A stretch of DNA of 64,000 nt from NCBI GenBank assembly GCA_030263295.1, contig SZOS01000018.1, positions 1-64,000 of the forward strand. The letters are read 5' to 3'. Position 1 is the first letter of the stretch. Every line of letters begins with the position of its first letter. Of this stretch, positions 40,199-51,658 are shown one piece after another. The notes below the pieces were generated by a model that was not told the DNA's origin, searched no databases, and saw nothing but the letters and a program-made list of their open reading frames with translations. Source of the stretch: Dokdonella_A sp014338185. Lineage in GTDB: Bacteria; Pseudomonadota; Gammaproteobacteria; Xanthomonadales; Rhodanobacteraceae. Both the position numbers and the translations under genes were made by a program.

Positions 40199-41824
40199 AT
40201 GAGCACACCGGCGGTTCCAGGCATCGCCCCGGCCACGGGGCATCACGCGGAGGTCGATCCGGCTCTGCTGGCGCAACCGCTGCCGGCGTGGCTCGACGCG
40301 GTGCGCGCGCAGGTGCTCGCCGGGCGGGCGCTGGCCGCGGGCGGGATTCTCGAGGCCGCGCTGACCCGATTCGCGTTCGACGCCGAGTTGTGGCTCGCGG
40401 CCAGTGGCAGTCGCGAGCAGCGTGGTGATGCGGACGGCGCGATCGAGTTGCTGCGCGAGCTCAGCCGTCGTGCGCCCGGCCATGCCGCGGCGACCTTTGC
40501 GCTGGCGCGGCTGTTGTCGGCGCGGCGCGCCTGGCGGGCGGCGGCGCAGGTGCTGGTGGATGCCTTCGAGCCGCGACCGCCGGCGCCCGACCTGGTCCTG
40601 CGCGCGGCGCGCCTGCTGGCCGACTGGGGTGACAAGCCCGCCGCGGTGAAGCTCGCCGAGGCGGCGCTCGCGGCGGGCGCGGACGATGCGATGTTGCGTC
40701 TGTACACGGCCGCGTTGCAGGGCCAGCTCGGCGCGTTCGAGCGCGCGCGGACGCTGTACCGCGAAGCGCTGGCCGGCGATGCGCGCACGCTCGAACTCGG
40801 CGCCGCCTATGGCCTGGCATCGATCACGCGGTATCGCGACCCTGCCGATCCCGACCTTGCGCACTGGCAGGACCTGCTGCAACGGGGGCAGTTGAACCCG
40901 GCCGCGCGCGCCTCGCTGCTGTTTGCGCTGGGCAAGGCGCATGACGACCTGGCTGACTATGCCGCGGCGGCGCGCCTGCTGCGTGAGGCGAACGCGCTGG
41001 TCGGCGCGGGTGCCTGGTCACGCCGCAACTGGCGGCGGTCCATCGACGCGCGCCTCGCCCGCGCCGCGTTGCCCGTGCGTGAGCCGATGCGTGGCGAGTG
41101 CGTGCCGATCTTCATCGTCGGCGCGCCGCGCTCGGGCACCACGCTCGCGGCCGAACTGCTCGGACGCTCGCCGCTGGTGCGCAATCGCGGCGAACTGGAT
41201 TGGCTGCCGCACCTGGCCGAACAGGTCGATGGGCTGGCGCGGCCGACACCGGCGCAGTTGGAGTCGGTGGCGCAGGAATACCTGGCCCGGTTGCGGCGCG
41301 AGGACGCCGACAGCGGCTGGTTCATCGACAAGCAGCCGCTCAACGTGCTGCATCTGGATCTCATCCGCGCGCTGTTTCCGCAAGCGCCGGTCGTGGTATG
41401 TCGGCGCAGCGCACGCGATACGGCCCTGTCGTTGTGGAGCCAGCATTTCGAGGCACGCGACTACCGCTTCGCCTACGACTTCGCCGACATCGATGCCTTC
41501 CTGCGCGGCTGCGCGCGTCTGGTCGAGCGGGCCCAGCAGGCGTCGGCCGCGCGCGTGTTCGTGCTCGACTACGAAGCGCTGGTGCGCGAGCCTCGGCTGC
41601 AGATCGCGCGTCTGGCCCAGTGGCTCGGCCTGCCGGCCTTCGACTGCGAGGAGGCCGCGGCCGCCGGCACCAGCGTCATCGGCACCGCCTCGCTGTGGCA
41701 GGCACGCCAGCCCGTGCATGCACGCTCGGTCGGGCGCTGGCGCCATTACGCGCCCCATCTGCCCGAATTGCTCAAGTTCGATGACGCGGCGGCGGAACAG
41801 ACGCCGCATCGGTCGATGCGCTGA
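40199..41824 (+). CDS. TPR-sulfotransferase fusion protein
   Basis: Protein of 541 residues. The N-terminal about 270 residues form tetratricopeptide-like helical repeats (LWLAASGSREQRGDADGAIE, AATFALARLLSARRAWRAAA). The C-terminal about 240 residues are a sulfotransferase. The PAPS-binding loop IVGAPRSGTTL and the 3'-phosphate site VVVCRRSARDTALSLWSQHF are clear. Such proteins transfer sulfate from PAPS to an unknown acceptor (protein, lipid or glycan), with the TPR part holding the substrate. The gene splits the leucine-catabolism genes. The ATG at 40199 is preferred over a GTG at 40193 on the basis of -10 spacing. No ribosome site is visible. Confidence 0.85.
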   Translation: MSTPAVPGIAPATGHHAEVDPALLAQPLPAWLDAVRAQVLAGRALAAGGILEAALTRFAFDAELWLAASGSREQRGDADGAIELLRELSRRAPGHAAATFALARLLSARRAWRAAAQVLVDAFEPRPPAPDLVLRAARLLADWGDKPAAVKLAEAALAAGADDAMLRLYTAALQGQLGAFERARTLYREALAGDARTLELGAAYGLASITRYRDPADPDLAHWQDLLQRGQLNPAARASLLFALGKAHDDLADYAAAARLLREANALVGAGAWSRRNWRRSIDARLARAALPVREPMRGECVPIFIVGAPRSGTTLAAELLGRSPLVRNRGELDWLPHLAEQVDGLARPTPAQLESVAQEYLARLRREDADSGWFIDKQPLNVLHLDLIRALFPQAPVVVCRRSARDTALSLWSQHFEARDYRFAYDFADIDAFLRGCARLVERAQQASAARVFVLDYEALVREPRLQIARLAQWLGLPAFDCEEAAAAGTSVIGTASLWQARQPVHARSVGRWRHYAPHLPELLKFDDAAAEQTPHRSMR

Positions 41825-41834
41825 CGCGAGGTGC

Positions 41835-42638
41835 TCAGTGCCCCGCGCCGGCCCGCAGCCACGGCGCTGCGGTCTTGTCGAGGAACGCGGCCAGGCCCTG
41901 CTGGCCTTCGGTAGACACGCGCAGGCGCGCGATGAGCGCGGCGTTGTCGCGATCGCACTGCTGGCACGACTCGATCGTCATGCCGCCCACGCGCAGCGCG
42001 AGTCGCTTGGCTTCGTGCTGCGCCAGCGGGCCACCCTTGGCGAGGAAGTGCAGCGCGCGCTCGACCGCGGCATCGAGTTGGTCGGCGGTGACGCAGTCGT
42101 GCAGCAGGCCGATGCGCGCGGCGGTGGCGGCGTCGAACACCTCGCCGTTGATGAACAGGCGGCGTGCCTGGCGCTGGCCGATCGCCGCGATCACGTAGGG
42201 CGAGATCACCGCGGGCACGAGGCCGAGCTTGACTTCGGACAGCGCGAACTTGGCGCCGTCGCTGCCGATCGCGATGTCGCAGCAGGCGATCAGCCCGACG
42301 CCGCCGCCATAGGCCGAACCGTTGACCCGCGCGAGCGTGGGCTTGGACAGGAAGTTGAGCGTGCGCATGAGCGCGGCCAGCCGCAGCGCATCCTCGCGGT
42401 TGGCCTCTTCGCTCGCATCAACCATGCCGCGCATCCAGTTGAGGTCGGCGCCGGCCGAGAACGAGGCGCCCGCGCCGGTGAGCACCACCGCGCGCACGCT
42501 GGCATCGTGGTCGCAGTCGACCAGCGCCGCGGTGAGCTCGGCGATGAGTGCGTCGTCGAAGGCGTTGTGCAGCTGCGGGCGGTTGAGCGTGAGCGTGACG
42601 ACGCCGGCGGTGCGCTGGCTGAGGATCGAAGCGGTCAT
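41835..42638 (-). CDS. liuC: enoyl-CoA hydratase, methylglutaconyl-CoA hydratase type
   Basis: Crotonase-fold enzyme of 267 residues that likely hydrates 3-methylglutaconyl-CoA to HMG-CoA, between the carboxylase and the lyase of leucine breakdown. Oxyanion-hole strands are GAGASFSAGADLNWMRGM and NGSAYGGGVGLIACCDIAIG. The catalytic Glu is in FALSEVKLGLVPA, followed by ISPYV and QRQARRLFINGEVFDA. Genomic neighbourhood favours this substrate over generic fatty-acid beta-oxidation. The ATG at 42638 was selected over an upstream Met because a TATGAT box lies 28 nt upstream of it. It faces the sulfotransferase gene tail to tail with a 10-nt gap. Confidence 0.9.
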   Translation of the reverse strand: MTASILSQRTAGVVTLTLNRPQLHNAFDDALIAELTAALVDCDHDASVRAVVLTGAGASFSAGADLNWMRGMVDASEEANREDALRLAALMRTLNFLSKPTLARVNGSAYGGGVGLIACCDIAIGSDGAKFALSEVKLGLVPAVISPYVIAAIGQRQARRLFINGEVFDAATAARIGLLHDCVTADQLDAAVERALHFLAKGGPLAQHEAKRLALRVGGMTIESCQQCDRDNAALIARLRVSTEGQQGLAAFLDKTAAPWLRAGAGH

Positions 42639-42666
42639 GGCAGGAACGGTGATGGGGCAGGCCCTC

Positions 42667-42672
42667 ATCATA
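42667..42672 (-). promoter_or_regulatory. putative -10 box (TATGAT) of liuC
   Basis: Minus-strand TATGAT ends 28 nt before the ATG at 42638. Confidence 0.4.
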
Positions 42673-42795
42673 GCCGGGCGGCCGCGGGCGGCCCGCCGGC
42701 GTGCCGCGACATGGCCGGTGTGCGCGCTCCGGCCACGCGTGACCGCTGCGGCGTTGCGCCACGGCCTGGCTTGCCACGCGCGGCGCCGGCTCGGC

Positions 42796-42801
42796 TAGAA
42801 T
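42796..42801 (+). promoter_or_regulatory. putative -10 box (TAGAAT) of the feo operon
   Basis: TAGAAT ends 29 nt before the feoA GTG. A clear Fur box is not recognisable around it. Confidence 0.45.
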
Positions 42802-42830
42802 TGCGAATCGTTCTTGTTTGCGCGTGATTC

Positions 42831-43076
42831 GTGCGGCTCACCGAACTTCCCCAAGGCCAGTGCGCACTGGTCGGACAGGTCCAAGACACCCAACCGGGCG
42901 ACGTGGTCGCGCGGCGCCTGCGTGAGCTCGGCTTCGTCGCCGGCGAGCCGGTGCGCGTGGTCGCGACCGGACCGTTCGGGCGTGATCCGCTTCTCGTGCA
43001 GGTCGGCTTCACGCGCTTCGCACTGCGTCGGCCCGAGGCTGCGCGCGTGCTGCTGGCCGACGGGGTCGTGGCGTGA
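42831..43076 (+). CDS. feoA: ferrous iron transport accessory protein FeoA
   Basis: Small SH3-like cytosolic protein of 81 residues that binds and modulates FeoB. It shows the usual MRLTELPQGQ start, GDVVARRLRELGFVAGEPVRV, and a final strand block around FALRRPEAARVLL. The start is a GTG at 42831 with a TAGAAT box 29 nt upstream. Its stop overlaps the GTG of feoB (GTGA), so the pair is translationally coupled. The role, Fe(II) uptake under low oxygen or acidic conditions, is known for the family. Confidence 0.93.
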   Translation: MRLTELPQGQCALVGQVQDTQPGDVVARRLRELGFVAGEPVRVVATGPFGRDPLLVQVGFTRFALRRPEAARVLLADGVVA

Positions 43077-44920
43077 GCACCGCCGCATCGGCCCTGCATG
43101 TCGCGCTCGTAGGCAGTCCCAACTGCGGCAAGACCGCGCTGTTCAATCGCCTCACCGGCGGTCGCGCCAAGGTGGCCAACTACGCGGGCGTGACGATCGA
43201 GCGCAAGGAAGGCCGACTGGAAACGCCGGGTGGGCGCCACGTGCGCGTGCTCGACCTGCCCGGAGCATACAGCCTCGATGCCGCCAGTCCCGACGAGGTG
43301 ATCACGCGCGACGTGTGCGCGGGGCGCCTGGCCGGCGAGCGCGCGCCCGACCTCATCGTGTGCGTGCTCGACGCGACCAACCTGCGCCTGCACCTGCGCT
43401 TCGCCCTCGAACTGGCCGAACTCGGGCGGCCGATGCTGGTGGCGCTCAACATGATGGATGTCGCACGCAAGCGCGGCATCCGCATCGACGTCGACGTGCT
43501 GCAGGAACGACTGGGCATGCCGATCGTGGAGACCGTGGCGGTGCGCCAGGGCGGCGCCGCGGCGCTGCTCGCGGAACTGGACCGGGTCCGGCTGGTGCCG
43601 CCGATGCCCGCAGCCGGCGACGGCGACGTGCACGCGCGGGTGCGCGCACTGCTCGCGGCCGCGGTGACGATGCCGCGCGCGACCGCGGCGATCGACGATG
43701 CGATCGACGCGGTGGTGCTCCATCGCGCGGCCGGGCTGGTGATCCTCGCGGTCGTGATGTTCCTGATCTTCCAGGCGGTGTTCAGCTGGGCGGCGCCGCT
43801 GCAGGATGCGGTGGCCGCGGGCGTGGCGGCGGCCGGCGAGTGGGTCGGTGGCCTGCTCGCATCGATGCCGCTGCTGCAGAGCCTGGTCACCGATGGCGTG
43901 TTCGCGGGATTGGGCACCGTGCTCGAGTTCCTGCCGCAGATCCTCGTGCTGTTCCTGTTCATCCTCGTGCTGGAGGAGTCGGGCTACCTGCCGCGCGCGG
44001 CGTTCCTGCTCGACACGCTCATGTTCAAGGCCGGGCTCACCGGGCGCGCGTTCATCCCGCTGTTGTCGAGCTTCGCCTGCGCGATCCCGGGCATCATGGC
44101 CACGCGCAGTATCGCCGATCCGCGTGACCGCCTCGCCACGATCCTCGTGGCGCCGCTCATGACCTGCTCGGCGCGGCTGCCGGTGTACACGCTGCTGATC
44201 GCCGCGTTCATCCCGCGGCGCGAGGTGCTGGGCGTGTTCAACCTGCAGGGTATCGTGCTGTTCGTGCTGTATCTGGCCGGCATCCTCAGTGCGCTCGCGG
44301 TGGCGTGGGTGATCAAGCGCCTGCAGCGCGATCGCAGCGAGCACATGCTGGTGATGGAGTTGCCCTCGTACCGGCTGCCCGACCCGCGCAGCATCCTGCT
44401 CGGGCTGTGGGAGCGCGCGCTGATCTTCCTGCGCCGGGTCGGCGGCATCCTGCTCTCGCTCACGATCCTGCTGTGGTTCCTGTCGAGTTTTCCGGCGCCG
44501 CCCGAGGGCGCCACGCTGCCGCCGATCGACTACAGCTATGCCGGCCACATCGGCCGCTGGATGACCCACCTGTTCGCGCCGATCGGCTTCAACTGGCAGA
44601 TCTGCATCGCGCTGATCCCCGGCCTGGCGGCGCGCGAGGTGGCGGTGTCGTCGCTGGCCACCGTGTACGCGCTGTCGGCCACCAGCGAGGAGGCGGCGGC
44701 GATGGCGCTGGGCACCACGATCGCGGCGCAGTGGTCGCTCGCGACCGCACTGTCGCTGCTGGCGTGGTACGTGTTCGCGCCACAGTGCATGTCCACGCTG
44801 GCGGTGATCCGGCGCGAGACCAATGGCTGGCGCTACGTGTGGATCAGCGCGGCCTACCTGTTCGCGCTCGCCTACCTCGCCTCGTTCATCACCTACCAGC
44901 TCACGCTGGCGCTCACATGA
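43073..44920 (+). CDS. feoB: ferrous iron transporter FeoB
   Basis: Inner-membrane Fe(II) transporter of 615 residues with an N-terminal GTPase: G1 VGSPNCGKTALFN, G3 LDLPGAYSLD and G4 LNMMD. After a short helical spacer come the Gate motifs and about eight membrane helices, including SSFACAIPGIMATRSI and TCSARLPVYTLLIAAF with the conserved Cys residues implicated in iron passage. The protein is shorter than E. coli FeoB (773) because the central domain is reduced, as in many Xanthomonads. The start is GTG overlapping the feoA stop; its own stop overlaps the next ATG (ATGA). Confidence 0.95.
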   Translation: MSTAASALHVALVGSPNCGKTALFNRLTGGRAKVANYAGVTIERKEGRLETPGGRHVRVLDLPGAYSLDAASPDEVITRDVCAGRLAGERAPDLIVCVLDATNLRLHLRFALELAELGRPMLVALNMMDVARKRGIRIDVDVLQERLGMPIVETVAVRQGGAAALLAELDRVRLVPPMPAAGDGDVHARVRALLAAAVTMPRATAAIDDAIDAVVLHRAAGLVILAVVMFLIFQAVFSWAAPLQDAVAAGVAAAGEWVGGLLASMPLLQSLVTDGVFAGLGTVLEFLPQILVLFLFILVLEESGYLPRAAFLLDTLMFKAGLTGRAFIPLLSSFACAIPGIMATRSIADPRDRLATILVAPLMTCSARLPVYTLLIAAFIPRREVLGVFNLQGIVLFVLYLAGILSALAVAWVIKRLQRDRSEHMLVMELPSYRLPDPRSILLGLWERALIFLRRVGGILLSLTILLWFLSSFPAPPEGATLPPIDYSYAGHIGRWMTHLFAPIGFNWQICIALIPGLAAREVAVSSLATVYALSATSEEAAAMALGTTIAAQWSLATALSLLAWYVFAPQCMSTLAVIRRETNGWRYVWISAAYLFALAYLASFITYQLTLALT

Positions 44921-45249
44921 ACGCGGCGATCGTGCAGGGCGTAGTCGTCGCGCTGGTCGTGGTTTGGGCCGCTTGGTCGGCATTCCGGCGCCTGTTGCCG
45001 CAGACCTCGCGCCGCTGCATCGCGCGCGTGCTCGGCTGGTTCGACCGTCCCGCGCTGCCGCAGGCGCTGCGCCGGCGCGCGCGTGACTGGCAACCGCGCG
45101 GCAGCCAGGGTGGCTCGTGCAGCACGGGTTGCGCATCCTGCGGCGGCTGCGGCAGCGCGGCCGCGCCGCCGACGGATGCCGATGGCGCGAGGCCGTTGCG
45201 GTTCACGCCCAGGGCCAGGCGCGATCCAGGCGACGCATCCGGCCACTGA
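44917..45249 (+). CDS. small Cys-rich FeoB partner (FeoC-like position)
   Basis: Protein of 110 residues coupled to feoB by an ATGA overlap. One N-terminal membrane helix (about residues 5-24) is followed by a basic stretch and a Cys-rich motif CSTGCASCGGCG near residues 68-79 that could bind iron or form an Fe-S or redox site. It then has an Arg/Pro-rich tail. It is not homologous by eye to E. coli FeoC (a winged-helix protein) but fits the class of small Cys-rich proteins encoded third in feo operons. A role in FeoB assembly or iron handling is inferred. Confidence 0.75.
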   Translation: MNAAIVQGVVVALVVVWAAWSAFRRLLPQTSRRCIARVLGWFDRPALPQALRRRARDWQPRGSQGGSCSTGCASCGGCGSAAAPPTDADGARPLRFTPRARRDPGDASGH

Positions 45250-45298
45250 CCGGCTGCGCGAGGACGGCAGCGCGACGAAGCCGGCGCGCCGCTGCCAC

Positions 45299-45304
45299 TA
45301 CAAT
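45299..45304 (+). promoter_or_regulatory. putative -10 box (TACAAT) of hutG, leaderless spacing
   Basis: TACAAT ends exactly 6 nt before the hutG ATG, predicting transcription start at or beside the A of ATG. Confidence 0.5.
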
Positions 45305-45310
45305 GCGCGC

Positions 45311-46087
45311 ATGGACACCTGCACCCTGCATCGCGGCACGCGGCCGCTGCTCGTGAGCCTGCCGCACGATGGCACCGCGCTTGCCGCCGACATCGCCGCA
45401 CGCCTCACGCCGGCCGCACGCGCGGTACCCGACACCGATTGGCACGTGGCGCGGCTGTACGAATTCGTGCGCGAACTCGGCGCATCGGTGTTGGTGCCGC
45501 GGTATTCGCGCTACGTGGTCGATCTCAACCGTCCGCCCGACGGCGCATCGCTGTACCCGGGGCAGAACAGCACCGGCCTGTGTCCGCTGGTGCAGTTCAA
45601 CGGCGCGGCCCTGTACCTGCCTGGTGCCGAACCTGACGCCGCCGAGATCGCGCAGCGCCTGGAGCTCTACTGGCGGCCCTACCACAGCGCGCTTGCCGCG
45701 GAGCTCGCGCGCCTGCATGCGCTGCATGGTCGCGTGGTGCTGTGGGACGGCCATTCGATCCGCAGCGTGTTGCCGTTCCTGTTTGACGGCACCTTGCCCG
45801 ACTACAACCTCGGCACCGCCGGCGGCGCGAGCTGCTCGCCGGCCTTGCAGCAGCGCCTGACCGCGATCCTCGCGGCGCAGCAGGGTTCGACCCACGTGGT
45901 CAACGGACGCTTCAAGGGCGGCTACATCACGCGCCACTACGGTGCGCCCGGACGCGGCATCGACGCGGTTCAGCTCGAACTGGCCCAGCTCAACTACATG
46001 GACGAGGACACTACCCAGTGGTTGCCCGAACGCGCGCAGCGCACGCAGCAGGTGCTGCGCGAACTGCTGCTGGCCGCGCTGGGGTGA
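45311..46087 (+). CDS. hutG: N-formylglutamate amidohydrolase
   Basis: Enzyme of 258 residues that hydrolyses N-formyl-L-glutamate to formate and glutamate, the final step of one histidine-degradation route. Recognisable blocks are LVSLPHDGTAL, VPDTDWHVARLYEF, RYSRYVVDLNRPPDG, LWDGHSIRSVLPFLFDG and NGRFKGGYITRHYG, typical of the HutG/FGase family. There is no ribosome site; the -10 box lies 6 nt from the ATG. The urocanate hydratase gene lies 2.1 kb downstream on the same strand, separated by minus-strand genes, so the hut genes here do not form one operon. No hutH or hutI is in the window. Confidence 0.92.
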   Translation: MDTCTLHRGTRPLLVSLPHDGTALAADIAARLTPAARAVPDTDWHVARLYEFVRELGASVLVPRYSRYVVDLNRPPDGASLYPGQNSTGLCPLVQFNGAALYLPGAEPDAAEIAQRLELYWRPYHSALAAELARLHALHGRVVLWDGHSIRSVLPFLFDGTLPDYNLGTAGGASCSPALQQRLTAILAAQQGSTHVVNGRFKGGYITRHYGAPGRGIDAVQLELAQLNYMDEDTTQWLPERAQRTQQVLRELLLAALG

Positions 46088-46244
46088 GCCCGCGCGGTTG
46101 AAGCGTGGCCACAGGTGCGTGCCGGCGGCGCGAGCGGCCACCGTGGCCTGCGCGGATGCCGGGCATGGGCGCGGCAGGGCCACGCGCCGGGATCAGCGCC
46201 GGGCAGGCCGGCCTGGCAAGCGCGCATCGCAGCGCGCGTGCCGA

Positions 46245-47336
46245 TCACTCTCCCGCGCGGTTGCTGCCCTCGAACCCGTCGTCGAAGATCGTGTCGGATG
46301 CCATCGCGGGAACCGCAAACGGCGCGCCAAGGACGTTGCCGCTGAGCTGGCTGCCGCTGAGCTGCTGCAGCGGTGTCGCGTTGCCGCTGGCCTGGTCGTC
46401 GAAGCCGAGCACGCGGTTGTCGGCCGGGTTGTTGGCGTTGCTCGCGATGCTCACCCACAGGCGGTGCAACCAGCGGTCGTGGGCGATGCCGTAGTAGAAA
46501 TGGCCGGTGGGTTGGTCCAGCAGGGTGGCCGGGCCCTCGATCGTATACAGCGGCATGGCCTCGCCGCTGGCGTCATCGGCGAACACCGCGATCAGGCCAG
46601 GCTGGACGCCATTCACCTCAGGCGACTGGCGCAGCACGAACAGGCGCCTGGTCTCGCCATCCCATGCGATCGCACGCGAGTACGCGACGCCGGCGCCGGT
46701 GAGCATGCGGGTTGGCGCGGCGTAGCCGTCGGCGGTGCGTGCATGGAACACGATGCGCGAGGCGGACGGTTGGCCAGGTGCGTAGTCGGACACCGCGTAT
46801 TCGTCGGTGGCCGCAATGTAGATCAACGAGGTGGGGTTGTTGAGTTGCGTGGTCGGATCGTTGCCGCCACCCCACACGATGCCGCGCAGGCGCGGTGCGG
46901 CATCGCCACTGGCGTGCAGCGGCCAGGTGTAGATGCAGCAGTTGTATGCGATCAGGCCGATCTCGCCATGGGCATGGACCGGTGCGTTGGCGCGGGTCTG
47001 GCCCAATATCGGGGGATTGAGCACGCGCAGCGGTGCCACATCGCCGTTGGCGAAGGCCGGGTACACGCGCAGCGCTTGGCCATGGAAGTCGGACACGTAG
47101 ATGACCTGCTCGTGGGGCTCGTACACGCCGAATATCGGGCTGACCAGTTGCGTGGCCGGACCCGCGAGTTCGCGCATCGGGGCGTCCGACCCTTGCGCGC
47201 CGGCGGCAAACACGCGGATCGGATGTGACGGTATCGCATCGCTGCCGAAGCCGCCGATGGCGAGCTCGCCACGCGCGGGCAGAGTGGCGAAGGTGATGAC
47301 AAGCGGCAGCAGGCAGGCCAGTCGTTTCGGGTGCAT
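46245..47336 (-). CDS. secreted beta-propeller-like repeat protein with IFxDGFE tail
   Basis: Exported protein of 363 residues with a signal peptide (about residues 1-23, ends PARG). It shows repeated blocks of the type hydrophobic-x-VFADDASGxAxPLxxIxGPAT and VYPAFANGDVAPLRVLNPPI, suggesting a beta-propeller or similar repeat fold. The function is unknown. It ends in IFDDGFEGSNRAGE, the short C-terminal tag also seen on the LRR and DUF1501 proteins. A decayed paralogue lies 350 bp away on the same strand. Both sit between hutG and hutU on the opposite strand, so this pair interrupts the hut genes. The ATG at 47336 was chosen for the signal peptide. Confidence 0.78.
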   Translation of the reverse strand: MHPKRLACLLPLVITFATLPARGELAIGGFGSDAIPSHPIRVFAAGAQGSDAPMRELAGPATQLVSPIFGVYEPHEQVIYVSDFHGQALRVYPAFANGDVAPLRVLNPPILGQTRANAPVHAHGEIGLIAYNCCIYTWPLHASGDAAPRLRGIVWGGGNDPTTQLNNPTSLIYIAATDEYAVSDYAPGQPSASRIVFHARTADGYAAPTRMLTGAGVAYSRAIAWDGETRRLFVLRQSPEVNGVQPGLIAVFADDASGEAMPLYTIEGPATLLDQPTGHFYYGIAHDRWLHRLWVSIASNANNPADNRVLGFDDQASGNATPLQQLSGSQLSGNVLGAPFAVPAMASDTIFDDGFEGSNRAGE

Positions 47337-47686
47337 GGCAGACTCCGTCTGGGGCTTTGCTACCCATACGCGCAAGCGCACCCGAAACCCTCACGCGCCC
47401 GACGCTCCGGCGCCAAGCGGGATCAGCAGAGGGCGCATGGGACCGTCGTCGTCGCGGCGCGGCAACCCGGATTGCGTGTGCCTGCGCGGCCGGTCGGCCG
47501 CGCGAGGGCCTGTCACACGGCGTTGGCCGGAAACTGCCCGCGGGTGAGCGCGTGGCGCGCGTGGAGCGTGCCGGTCGTGCGGTGGATGGCATGGCCGCAG
47601 TGCCTGCACGAGGCATCGGCCTGCCGTGGCCGTGGCGGACCGCAAGGACGCGCCGCGGCGTCAGGGTGCGATCTTCGACCAGGCCG
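47337..47686. other. intergenic region between the propeller gene and its pseudogene
   Basis: No coding signal is found on either strand and no hairpin stands out. It is G+C-rich and may contain upstream sequence of the duplicated propeller gene. Confidence 0.4.
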
Positions 47687-48130
47687 TCACGGGTGCTCGA
47701 TCGTGTTGGCGAAGATCACGTCGGCAGGCACCGCGAATGGTGTGCCGAGGTTGCTGCTGCCGGTGTTGGTGCCGACGAGGATCTGCAGCGGAGTGGCGTC
47801 GCCGCTCGCCGTATCGGTGAAGATAACCAAACGATTGGCAGCGAAGCTGCCGGTGTTCGGCGTACCGCTCACCATGAGGCGGTGCAACCAGGGATCATGG
47901 CCAATGCCGTACAGGTACTGTTGTGGCGGCAGATCGAGGCCGGTGGTTGGCCCTTCGATCGTGTACAGCGGGGTCGTATCGCCGCTCGCATCGTCGGCGA
48001 ACACCGCGATGCGTACGTGCCGGGTCGGACTGCTGCCATCCCAGGGAGCCTGCTGCAGCAGCTACAGGCGGTGGGATGCAGGGTCGTGCGCGAGGCTGAC
48101 TGTGTTGGCGACCGCGGCACGCCCCGGCCA
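47687..48130 (-). pseudogene. decayed paralogue of the propeller-like protein
   Basis: C-terminal about 145 codons aligning with the intact gene at 46245-47336: VSLAHDPASHRL, then an in-frame TAG (48062-48064), LLQQAPWDGSS, then VFADDASGDTTPLYTIEGPTT, HDPWLHRLMVSG and LGTPFAVPADVIF. The 5' part is missing and the tail IFANTIEHP is a degraded form of the IFxDGFE tag. The 5' end abuts the hutU promoter. It is a duplicate copy that has lost function. Confidence 0.8.
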
Positions 48131-48145
48131 CGGTCCACGAGCGCC

Positions 48146-48151
48146 TATAAT
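48146..48151 (+). promoter_or_regulatory. putative -10 box (TATAAT) of hutU
   Basis: A consensus TATAAT ends 26 nt before the hutU ATG, with a GGAG ribosome site in between. Confidence 0.55.
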
Positions 48152-48177
48152 CGCTGCCTGCCTTCCGGAGCACTGCC

Positions 48178-49848
<1,671 letters not shown>

Positions 49849-49862
49849 ACGCGCCCGCCGAC

Positions 49863-50366
49863 ATGACCAGCGACATCGGCGACCTCGAACTGGAGCAGCG
49901 CGCGCATGCGGTGGCGCAGGCACTGCTGGCGCGCGGGCAGAGCATCGTCACTGCCGAGTCGTGCACGGGCGGCTGGGTGGCCAAGGTGCTCACCGACATC
50001 CCGGGCAGTTCCGCCTGGTTCGAGTGCGGCGTGGTCGCCTATAGCTACGAGGCCAAGGAAGCGCTTTTGGGTGTCCATCCACAGACCCTGGAGCGCAGCG
50101 GCGCGGTGAGCCAGGAAACCGCGATCGAAATGGTGTCGGGTGCGCTTGCGCGCTACGGCGCGAGCGTGGCCGTGGCGGTCACCGGTGTGGCGGGTCCGAG
50201 TGGCGGTACGCCCGACAAACCGGTCGGCACGGTGTGGATCGGCTGGAAGCGTCGCGGCGGCTATGCGCATGCGCAGGTGTTCCACTTCGCTGGCGATCGC
50301 GAGGCGGTGCGGCGCCAGACCGTAGCCGCCGCGCTCGATGGCGTGAGCCGGATTCTTACGAGCTGA
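49863..50366 (+). CDS. pncC: nicotinamide-nucleotide amidase (CinA C-terminal family)
   Basis: Stand-alone CinA C-terminal domain of 167 residues that deamidates NMN to NaMN in NAD recycling. It shows TAESCTGGWVAKVLTDIPGSSAWFECGVVAYSYEAKE, then VSQETAIEMVSGALARYGA and AVTGVAGPSGGTPDKPVGTVWIGW, all characteristic. The ATG at 49863 gives an N-terminus like E. coli PncC; an alternative GTG at 49845 overlaps the hutU stop (GTGA) and would add six residues. As in other gammaproteobacteria, it lies directly upstream of recA. Confidence 0.92.
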   Translation: MTSDIGDLELEQRAHAVAQALLARGQSIVTAESCTGGWVAKVLTDIPGSSAWFECGVVAYSYEAKEALLGVHPQTLERSGAVSQETAIEMVSGALARYGASVAVAVTGVAGPSGGTPDKPVGTVWIGWKRRGGYAHAQVFHFAGDREAVRRQTVAAALDGVSRILTS

Positions 50367-50403
50367 CGCAGCGATCGGCGATCGCGCGCTGCGGGTGCTG
50401 TGG

Positions 50404-50409
50404 GATAAT
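50404..50409 (+). promoter_or_regulatory. candidate -10 box of recA (GATAAT)
   Basis: GATAAT lies 74 nt upstream of the recA ATG. No CTGT-N8-ACAG or other recognisable LexA box is seen nearby. Confidence 0.35.
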
Positions 50410-50483
50410 TCGCCTCATCGCCGTCTCCGCTGCTGAGACGGCGCGGCGGCACACTCGCCGCCATCACCGACGAGGATCCCACG

Positions 50484-51515
<1,032 letters not shown>

Positions 51516-51658
51516 CCGGCATCCGCGGACCCGTGGACTGCAGGCGCGCCGCGGCCGGGGCGGGTCCGGCGCCTGCGCGCAGGTCGAGGGTTGGTGCAAG
51601 CACAGGCGCGTGTGCGCGCGCGTCGACCACGCACGGCAACGGGGCGCGCGGGTGCTGA

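Noticed and set aside
42796..42831. Fur box upstream of feoA
   Set aside because: The sequence between the -10 box and the start has only scattered GAAT/ATTC half-sites and no acceptable 19-bp palindrome.
50398..50420. LexA half-site CTGT upstream of recA
   Set aside because: The CTGT near 50398 has no ACAG partner at the expected distance.
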